From NCBI GenBank assembly GCA_016869895.1, contig VGDC01000014.1, positions 1 to 14,069 of the forward strand: a stretch of 14,069 nt of DNA. Direction: 5' to 3'. The DNA is from Alphaproteobacteria bacterium (lineage in GTDB: Bacteria; Pseudomonadota; Alphaproteobacteria; Rickettsiales; VGDC01). Both the position numbers and the translations under genes were made by a program. The first letter of the stretch is position 1. Each line of letters starts with the position of its first letter. The notes under the pieces are model-generated. The model ran no database searches. It was not told where the DNA came from and saw only the letters and a list, made by a program, of their open reading frames with translations. This document shows, one piece after another, positions 7,263-12,376 of the stretch.

Positions 7263-7826
7263 TTATGACAGGGGAAGGATGCGGTATTCGATGGACACGA
7301 CTTCGAGGGTCTCGCTTCCGGCGGGGGTGTGCAGTTCCACCGTGTCGCCCTCGCGTTTCTTCATCAGTGCCTTGGCAACGGGCGAAATCCAACTGATTTT
7401 TCCTTCGTCAATATTCGCTTCATCCACGCCGACGAGCGTCACAGTATGTTCCGAATCATCCTCACGGGCATAGCATACGGTCGCCCCGAAGAACACCTGC
7501 TCCAAACCCTGCTGGCGCGCGGGGTCAACCACTTCCGCGCTTTCCAGCCGTTTCGAAAGGTAACGCACGCGGCGGTCAATCTCACGCAACCGTTTCTTGC
7601 CGTAAATGTAATCACCATTCTCCGAGCGATCGCCGTTGCCTGCCGCCCATGCGACCACCTCGACCACCTTCGGGCGTTCAACCCGCATCAACTGACGGAA
7701 CTCCGCCTGTAACGCGGCAAAACCCGTGGGGGTCATGTAATTCTTGAGGTTCTTAGGTAACAATTCCACCTCTTCAGGTTTATCGCCCTCGCCGCCGTCA
7801 TTCTCTTTGGTGAATGCCTTGCTCAT
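7263..7826 (-). CDS. greB: Transcription elongation factor GreB
   Basis: This 187-residue factor enters the RNA polymerase secondary channel and stimulates cleavage of backtracked RNA. The coiled-coil tip carries the catalytic acidic residues D66 and E69 in GNGDRSENGDY, followed by the strongly conserved KKRLREIDRRVRYL. The C-terminal FKBP-like domain has VFFGATV, SPVAKALMKK and the TPAGSE segment. These favour GreB over GreA. Compared with E. coli GreB (about 158 residues) it has an extra acidic N-terminus of about 30 residues before MTPTGF. The longer start is supported by tight packing: the ATG follows the upstream cvfB-type stop after one base (TGACATG), with GGTGA upstream. M31 would give an E. 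coli-length protein and remains an alternative start. Confidence 0.95.
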   Translation of the reverse strand: MSKAFTKENDGGEGDKPEEVELLPKNLKNYMTPTGFAALQAEFRQLMRVERPKVVEVVAWAAGNGDRSENGDYIYGKKRLREIDRRVRYLSKRLESAEVVDPARQQGLEQVFFGATVCYAREDDSEHTVTLVGVDEANIDEGKISWISPVAKALMKKREGDTVELHTPAGSETLEVVSIEYRILPLS

Positions 7827-7827
7827 G

Positions 7828-8661
7828 TCATTTCACCAAGTTGATGACGCCGTCGCCCAGCGTGATGCGCTTTTCTTTATAAAGCAATCCGATGGCGCGT
7901 TTGAAATTCGCTTTGCTGACCCCGAATTCCCTGGAGATTTCTTCGGGGGAGGATTTATCCGTCAAGGTGCTGCTGCCGCCGCACATTTCCAGATGGCTGA
8001 TGATCTGTTCGCCCAGTGTCTTGACGACTTTTCCGGTCTTGGGTTGCAGCGTCAGGTCGATGCGCCCATCCTCGCGGATGAGTTTGATGTATCCCGTCAC
8101 GTCCTGCCCCACGCGCAAATCGCGGAAGATGTCGGACTGGTGGATGAGACCAAGGTGCGAGCCATCGATGATGGCTTTATAGCCGAGGTCGCTGCGCGAA
8201 GCGATATGCAGGTCGACCTCCTGCCCTTGCTCGAAGTCTCCATCATCCTCTTCATCGAAGAAGGAATCCAATTTGCTGCTGGCCGCGATGCGGCCTGTAT
8301 TGTCGATGAACACGCAGACGGTGTAGGACTTGCCGACATCCATCGGCACGCGCTGTTCCTTGAACGGCACGAACAAATCCTTCATCAATCCCCAGTCGAG
8401 GTATGCCCCCGCCTGCCCCACGTCCTTCACCCGTAAGTGCGCGAACTGGCCGACCATCACATAGGGTTTTTCGGTGGTGGCCACCAGACGGTCTTCCGAA
8501 TCGAGGTAGATGAACACCTCCAGCATATCATCCAAATCCGCGCCTTCGGGGATATAGCGGGTGGGCAGCAGAATCTCGCCAAGATCCTCGCCTTCGAGAT
8601 ACATTCCGAAGTCGTAGTATTTAATCACCCGCAGGGTATTCATCCGCCCTAAAGTCGCCAT
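7828..8661 (-). CDS. CvfB/YitL-type RNA-binding protein (S1-like domains plus winged helix)
   Basis: This 277-residue protein resembles the CvfB family (conserved virulence factor B of Staphylococcus aureus; YitL of Bacillus). S1-like OB folds span about 1-60 (N-terminal, with ILLPTRY), 65-130 (HLRVKDVGQAGAYLDWGLMKDLFVP) and 145-215 (GYKAIIDGSHLGLIHQSDIF and GRIDLTLQP). The C-terminal part (about 215-277) is a winged helix-turn-helix with SPEEISREFGVSKANFKRAI. Such proteins bind RNA and affect gene expression, but no target is known here. The start is the ATG at 8661: GAGG lies about 8 bases upstream and family members begin the same distance before the NTLRV-like strand; M7 also has a purine-rich site and is an alternative. 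It precedes greB by one base, so both probably act in the same expression unit. Confidence 0.88.
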   Translation of the reverse strand: MATLGRMNTLRVIKYYDFGMYLEGEDLGEILLPTRYIPEGADLDDMLEVFIYLDSEDRLVATTEKPYVMVGQFAHLRVKDVGQAGAYLDWGLMKDLFVPFKEQRVPMDVGKSYTVCVFIDNTGRIAASSKLDSFFDEEDDGDFEQGQEVDLHIASRSDLGYKAIIDGSHLGLIHQSDIFRDLRVGQDVTGYIKLIREDGRIDLTLQPKTGKVVKTLGEQIISHLEMCGGSSTLTDKSSPEEISREFGVSKANFKRAIGLLYKEKRITLGDGVINLVK

Positions 8662-8670
8662 GATTCGCCC

Positions 8671-8886
8671 TCAATAATGCGGGGGTGGGGGTTCGGGGGA
8701 ATTATCGCCGCCTGCGCCGACCGCCGCTTCCGCCAATGCCTGTTCCAGCTGCTTCTGCACGGCTTTCACCAGCGTCTGCAACTTCACGATCTCTTGCTGC
8801 TGGATGTATAGCTCATCGCTCAGGCGGGAGATATCCTCCTGCTGATGCGCCACCAGTTCCTGCAATGTCTGAATGTCTTTTTCCAT
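8671..8886 (-). CDS. slyX: SlyX family protein
   Basis: This small 71-residue protein consists of a coiled coil over about residues 3-52 (heptad-like leucines in TLQELVAHQQEDI and LSDELYIQQQEI), then a flexible glycine/proline segment ending in PPPPHY, the recognisable SlyX tail. SlyX proteins have no established biochemical role; in E. coli slyX lies near slyD. An in-frame TAG six bases upstream of the ATG rules out a longer start. The only Shine-Dalgarno-like sequence, AGGA, sits one base from the ATG, an unusually short spacing, so translation may be weak or depend on coupling. It lies 9 bases before the cvfB-type gene and 41 bases after tag. Confidence 0.9.
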   Translation of the reverse strand: MEKDIQTLQELVAHQQEDISRLSDELYIQQQEIVKLQTLVKAVQKQLEQALAEAAVGAGGDNSPEPPPPHY

Positions 8887-8927
8887 ATCCTATGAGTGCT
8901 GCAACAGGGCGGTTTTGGCAAGGAAAT

Positions 8928-9485
8928 TCACGCTTTGGCGCGGAAACATCCGGCCTGATGGTCGTCCACCAGCCCCACCGCCTGCATATAGGCATAGATG
9001 ATGGTGCTGCCAACAAATGACATGCCGCGCTTTTTGAGCGCTTTGGAGATAGCATCGGATTCTGGAGAAGTGATGATATGTTTTGTGCGATTTTTCTGCA
9101 CTTTTCCGTTCACAAATGACCATAAAAACGCATCGAATGAACCGAATTCTTGCTGAATTTGGATGAAAGCGAGCGCATTTTTGCGCACCGAGAATATCTT
9201 CAAGCGATTGCGGATGATACCCTCGTCGAACATCAATTTCTCCAGCTCTGCATCGGTCATCGCGGCGCATTTCTTGACATCGAAGCCTTTGAAAGCCTTT
9301 CGGTATTCCGCGCGGCGTTTGAGAATCGTCTCCCAGCTTAGGCCTGCCTGCGCGCCCTCCAGAATGAGCATCTCGAACAGCGTGTGGTCATCATGGACAG
9401 GCACGCCCCATTCATGGTCATGATAATCCACATAATGCGGTTTTGAGAGATTCACCCAGCTGCAACGCTGTATATTTTTACTCAT
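8928..9485 (-). CDS. tag: DNA-3-methyladenine glycosylase I
   Basis: This 185-residue enzyme removes 3-methyladenine from alkylated DNA, starting base excision repair. It is nearly collinear with E. coli Tag (187 residues). The structural zinc site is complete: C8 (IQRCSWV), H22 (YHDHEWGVP), H176 and C180 (DDHQAGC). The core segments FEMLILEGAQAGLSW, GIIRNRLKIFSVRKNA, FLWSFVNGK and ALKKRGMSFVGSTIIYAYMQA are present. The true start is the ATG at 9485, which overlaps the upstream osmC-type stop (ATGA at 9485-9482). A longer in-frame reading back to 9734 gives low-complexity sequence overlapping osmC and has no Tag similarity. The Shine-Dalgarno is weak (AAGACAGAAGC), which fits coupling. Confidence 0.95.
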   Translation of the reverse strand: MSKNIQRCSWVNLSKPHYVDYHDHEWGVPVHDDHTLFEMLILEGAQAGLSWETILKRRAEYRKAFKGFDVKKCAAMTDAELEKLMFDEGIIRNRLKIFSVRKNALAFIQIQQEFGSFDAFLWSFVNGKVQKNRTKHIITSPESDAISKALKKRGMSFVGSTIIYAYMQAVGLVDDHQAGCFRAKA

Positions 9486-9904
9486 GCTTCTGTCTTGATA
9501 ACAGGAGTTCCTTCCAGCGTGCGCTGGACAGGGCATTTGGCGGCCACTTCGATGAGCTTGGCGCGTTGCTCGTCCGTCAACCCATCGCCGTGGATGGTAA
9601 TACGCTTGGTGAAGACATCGGTCTTGCCGCGCTGGCCTTCCTTGGCTTCCTTCTGATGGGTGAGCACCACTTCCACCTTGTCCAGCGGCCATTCCTGCTG
9701 GCGGGCATACCAGCGCACAGTCATGGCGGTGCATTCGGCTAGTGCGGCGGAAAGCAGGTCATAGGGCGCGGGGCCGAGATTCTTGCCGCCCATCCCTTCC
9801 GGCTCGTCGCCTTTGATGCGATGATCGGAAACGGTGATGTCCACAGCGAAGGGGCTTTCGCCGTTCTCGATGACAGTGGCGGTGGTGGGGGAATCAGTGG
9901 CCAT
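9482..9904 (-). CDS. OsmC family redox protein (peroxide/thiol-dependent)
   Basis: This 140-residue protein is of the OsmC/Ohr superfamily, which reduces organic hydroperoxides or related electrophiles with two cysteines. C58 lies in ALAECTAMTVR at the start of the central helix and C124 in AAKCPVQRTLEG, the usual spacing and contexts. The N-terminal beta part has VDITVSDHRIKGDEPEGMGG, and GPAPYDLLSAALAEC is a typical family segment. It resembles the general OsmC/YhfA-like branch rather than Ohr proper, but I cannot decide the subfamily without alignment. The message reads TAAGGATTTTTATG, with the pirin stop feeding directly into the Shine-Dalgarno, 8 bases between genes. Its stop overlaps the tag start. 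Neighbouring tag and pirin suggest a stress-response block. Confidence 0.92.
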   Translation of the reverse strand: MATDSPTTATVIENGESPFAVDITVSDHRIKGDEPEGMGGKNLGPAPYDLLSAALAECTAMTVRWYARQQEWPLDKVEVVLTHQKEAKEGQRGKTDVFTKRITIHGDGLTDEQRAKLIEVAAKCPVQRTLEGTPVIKTEA

Positions 9905-9912
9905 AAAAATCC

Positions 9913-10806
9913 TTATAGAATCGTGCCGGATTTGGGAGCATCCGGCAGGGGGATGAATTCTTTTTCGTCTCCGGTGACGAGGGGGAATTTCTGGTCGCGC
10001 CAGTCCTGCTTGGCCTGCAGCAGGCGTTCAGGATCGCTGGAAACGAAGTTCCAATCGATGTACCGCGCTTCGGGGAATGGGTCGCCGCCGAGGAGCATCA
10101 GCTTGGAATCGCGCAGGGCTTCAACGATAATCCGGTCGCCATTATGGAAGACGGGCATGGTGCGCGCGGCGATGCGGGTCTGGCCGATGCGCAGGTCACC
10201 TTCTAGCAAATACAACGCGCGTTCGGTGTATTCATTCGGCAATTCCAAGGTGCTTCCGGCCTTCATCGTCACCGCGACATAGAACTGCGGGCTGAGGATT
10301 TTGGCGGGGGATTCTTCACCGTATGCACGCCCCGCGACGATGCGCAGGTTCGCCCCGCCGATGTCCAGTTCCGGCAGAGACGCCGCGGTGTGGTGAAAAA
10401 ATTCAGGCGCGCATTCCTCATATTCCTTCGGCAGTGCTACCCAGCTTTGCAAACCATGGAGCGGGTGCGGACGACCGCGTTCATCGGCACTGGTGCGCTC
10501 GGAATGGGTGATGCCGCGACCGGAGGTCATCCAGTTCACATCGCCGGGGCGGATGGGCTGGAGCGAACCGAGAGAATCACGGTGGAGGATTTCGCCTTCG
10601 AAAAGATACGTCACCGTGCTGAGGCCGATATGCGGATGGGGGCGAACGTCTATCCCCTCGCCTGCCTCAAAATCGGCGGGTCCCATATGGTCGAGGAAGA
10701 CGAAAGGCCCGACCATGCGCTTTTTCGCATAGGGCAGGATGCGCCCGACAGGCAAGCCGTCGATATCTTTCATGCGCGGGGTGATGATGAGGTCTATTTC
10801 CGACAT
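9913..10806 (-). CDS. Pirin family cupin protein
   Basis: This 297-residue bicupin is of the pirin family. The N-terminal cupin keeps the metal ligands known from human pirin: H57 and H59 in RPHPHIGLSTVTYL, and H101 and E103 in GRGITHSERT. Also present are GPFVFLDHMGP at about 33-43, PGDVNWMTSG at about 87-96 and the bridging segment LHGLQSWVALP. The C-terminal half is the pirin C-terminal cupin. Bacterial pirins include iron-dependent quercetin dioxygenases and redox-responsive regulators; the substrate here cannot be read from sequence. The start ATG follows the ubiM stop after one base (TGATATG), so it is cotranscribed. There is no signal peptide, so it is cytoplasmic. Confidence 0.94.
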   Translation of the reverse strand: MSEIDLIITPRMKDIDGLPVGRILPYAKKRMVGPFVFLDHMGPADFEAGEGIDVRPHPHIGLSTVTYLFEGEILHRDSLGSLQPIRPGDVNWMTSGRGITHSERTSADERGRPHPLHGLQSWVALPKEYEECAPEFFHHTAASLPELDIGGANLRIVAGRAYGEESPAKILSPQFYVAVTMKAGSTLELPNEYTERALYLLEGDLRIGQTRIAARTMPVFHNGDRIIVEALRDSKLMLLGGDPFPEARYIDWNFVSSDPERLLQAKQDWRDQKFPLVTGDEKEFIPLPDAPKSGTIL

Positions 10807-10807
10807 A

Positions 10808-12004
10808 TCAGTGCTTCTCCGCTTCCATCAATTTCTTCATCAACACGCCTTTGACGGGCGAAAGCAAGTTCGCGCCCTTCAGCAGCACATTGCGTGCAAC
10901 TTTGGCCACAGGGGTGTCGGTGGTGTATAGCCGCACGATGCCGTTGGTGGCGAGGTAAAGCGGGCGGGTCGCTTGGCGGTGCTGGCGGTCATAACGCAGC
11001 AGCGCTGTCGGGGAAGCGGGGTCTCCACCAGCCAGTTTGATGGATTCGGCGAGGGTCTGCACGCCGCGCAGGCCGAAGTTGAACCCATGTGCGGTGACAG
11101 GATGCATACCCACCGCCGCATCGCCCATCAAGACCCAACGCGCACCAGAGAACCGCTCGGCATAGGTCGCCACGAGCGGATAGGAATGGCGGGTGTTCTC
11201 GAGCGTCATCGTGCCGAAGCGGTGTTGCAGCTTGGCTTCCGCCCAACGTGCGAAGGCATCCGCATCCAGCGCGGCGATTTCCTTGTTGCGTTCAGGGTTC
11301 GCGGTGATGACCACGGAGGAGCGATACCCGCCGTTTTCATCACTGTTCAGCGGCAGAACGGCCAGCGTCCAGCCATCATAGAGGAAGCATTCACGGGCGG
11401 TGTTGTCATGGGTCAACTCATGCGTCATGCGGCAGACCATCATCACCTTGCTGAAATCATGCTTGGCGGCGGGGATGCCCAGCTGCTGGCGCGTGGCGGA
11501 GAAGCGGCTATCGGCGATGACAAGCAATTTCGCTGTCAAATTACCGCCTGAAGAAAGGCTTATATGACACCCTTTCGCATCGATGCGGATGTCCTTCGCG
11601 GTGCAATCGGTGAGCAACGTGACGTTACCATCCCCCGCCACGGAATCATATATCGCCTTGCGGATGAGGTGGTTGGAGACGATGAAACCCAGCGCATCCT
11701 CGGAATCGGAATGCATATCCATGTGCTGGTCGAAGCCGCCGTTGAACACCTGCGCCTTGACGATGGGCGAGACTTCGCCTTGCGGAATCGCAGGCCAGAT
11801 GCCCATTTCGCCCAGGATTTTGCGGGAAAGATGCGTCAACGCGATGTCGCGCCCGTCGGCTTGGGGATTAGCGATGGCATCCAGCGACTGCTTTTCGAGC
11901 ACCACGGAACGCAAGCCCTGCGCCGAAAGCGCGCGCGCCAAGGCAAGGCCGACTGGCCCTGCGCCGATGATGGCGATATCGTATGTTTCCGCATGCGTGT
12001 TCAT
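10808..12004 (-). CDS. ubiM: FAD-dependent ubiquinone biosynthesis hydroxylase (UbiH/UbiF/COQ6 group, probably UbiM)
   Basis: This 398-residue flavoprotein monooxygenase would hydroxylate the ubiquinone ring with oxygen and reduced cofactor. The dinucleotide-binding motif GAGPVG (14-19) opens a Rossmann fold with E37 at the end of beta-2. A DGRDIALTH segment (50-58) follows, and the second FAD motif is GDAAVGMHPVTAHGFNFGLR, beginning at G294-D295. RPLYLATNGIVRLYT comes near the C-terminus. The MHPVTAHGFNFGL and RPLYLATN forms are what I recall of UbiM, rather than the HPIAGQGFNLGL of UbiH/UbiF; the subfamily call is from memory and should be checked. It is the first gene of the long minus-strand cluster. 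The ATG at 12004 has GAGGGG a few bases upstream. It diverges from the small membrane gene. Confidence 0.9.
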   Translation of the reverse strand: MNTHAETYDIAIIGAGPVGLALARALSAQGLRSVVLEKQSLDAIANPQADGRDIALTHLSRKILGEMGIWPAIPQGEVSPIVKAQVFNGGFDQHMDMHSDSEDALGFIVSNHLIRKAIYDSVAGDGNVTLLTDCTAKDIRIDAKGCHISLSSGGNLTAKLLVIADSRFSATRQQLGIPAAKHDFSKVMMVCRMTHELTHDNTARECFLYDGWTLAVLPLNSDENGGYRSSVVITANPERNKEIAALDADAFARWAEAKLQHRFGTMTLENTRHSYPLVATYAERFSGARWVLMGDAAVGMHPVTAHGFNFGLRGVQTLAESIKLAGGDPASPTALLRYDRQHRQATRPLYLATNGIVRLYTTDTPVAKVARNVLLKGANLLSPVKGVLMKKLMEAEKH

Positions 12005-12089
12005 ACCCCTCTTTTACACCGAAAAAGGCGCATCAAAAACATTTATTCCTGCGGGCAAGTGAGATAGGAATGAAGAAAAGAGGTATGCC
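12005..12089. promoter_or_regulatory. Divergent intergenic region between ubiM cluster and plus-strand genes
   Basis: This 85-base gap separates two diverging starts and must carry the promoter for the minus-strand cluster and probably one for the plus-strand membrane gene. Both Shine-Dalgarno sequences are clear: AGAGGGG before ubiM and AGAGG eight bases before 12090. The middle (12023-12046) is AT-rich. I could not identify a convincing -35/-10 pair or operator on either strand, so the call rests on position alone. Confidence 0.4.
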
Positions 12090-12317
12090 ATGCTGAAGCG
12101 CGTTCTGAACATCGTCACCACCCGACCCATCCGCCGAGGGATGGTGCTGGCGGTAGTATCGCTGGCGGCGACGTTCCTCGCGCTGCTGCACTATGATGGC
12201 CAGACCCCGCCCGCGCATATCCTCATCCCCTGCGCCGCAGGGTTCGGCACGGGCTGGCTGATGATGTTCCTCGGCACGCTCGTCTGGGTGCATAAGCGCT
12301 GGAAGCACAATTATTGA
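12090..12317 (+). CDS. Small two-helix membrane protein, function unknown
   Basis: This 75-residue protein has a basic N-terminus (MLKRVLNIVTTRPIRR), a hydrophobic segment at about 17-33, a short loop with HYDGQTPPAHI, a second hydrophobic segment at about 45-67, and a basic tail (HKRWKHNY). By the positive-inside rule both ends would face the cytoplasm, giving a hairpin in the inner membrane. I do not recognise a family. It is probably real: AGAGG lies 8 bases before the ATG, the hydrophobic pattern is clean, and no competing gene overlaps it. Its stop TGA overlaps the -35 element of the promoter for the next gene, so the two are adjacent but probably transcribed separately as well as together. 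Confidence 0.75.
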   Translation: MLKRVLNIVTTRPIRRGMVLAVVSLAATFLALLHYDGQTPPAHILIPCAAGFGTGWLMMFLGTLVWVHKRWKHNY

Positions 12318-12342
12318 CTTAACCCATGGCATCACATAGATT
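12314..12342 (+). promoter_or_regulatory. Sigma-70-like promoter for the inverse autotransporter
   Basis: TTGACT (12314-12319), a 17-base spacer and TAGATT (12337-12342) match the consensus TTGACA-N17-TATAAT at 5 of 6 and 4 of 6 positions. A start near 12349 would give a leader of about 28 bases to the ATG at 12377. The -35 overlaps the stop codon of the small membrane gene. Confidence 0.6.
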
Positions 12343-12376
12343 TCAATCTTTCACCCCTCCGCACTGTAGCTGACAT

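Noticed and set aside
8887..8927. Regulatory element or hidden gene between tag and slyX
   Set aside because: The 41-base gap shows no stable hairpin, no promoter match and no open frame of note.
9486..9734. 83-codon N-terminal extension of tag
   Set aside because: It overlaps osmC out of frame, is low in complexity and lacks Tag similarity; the ATG at 9485 matches the family start and forms an ATGA overlap.
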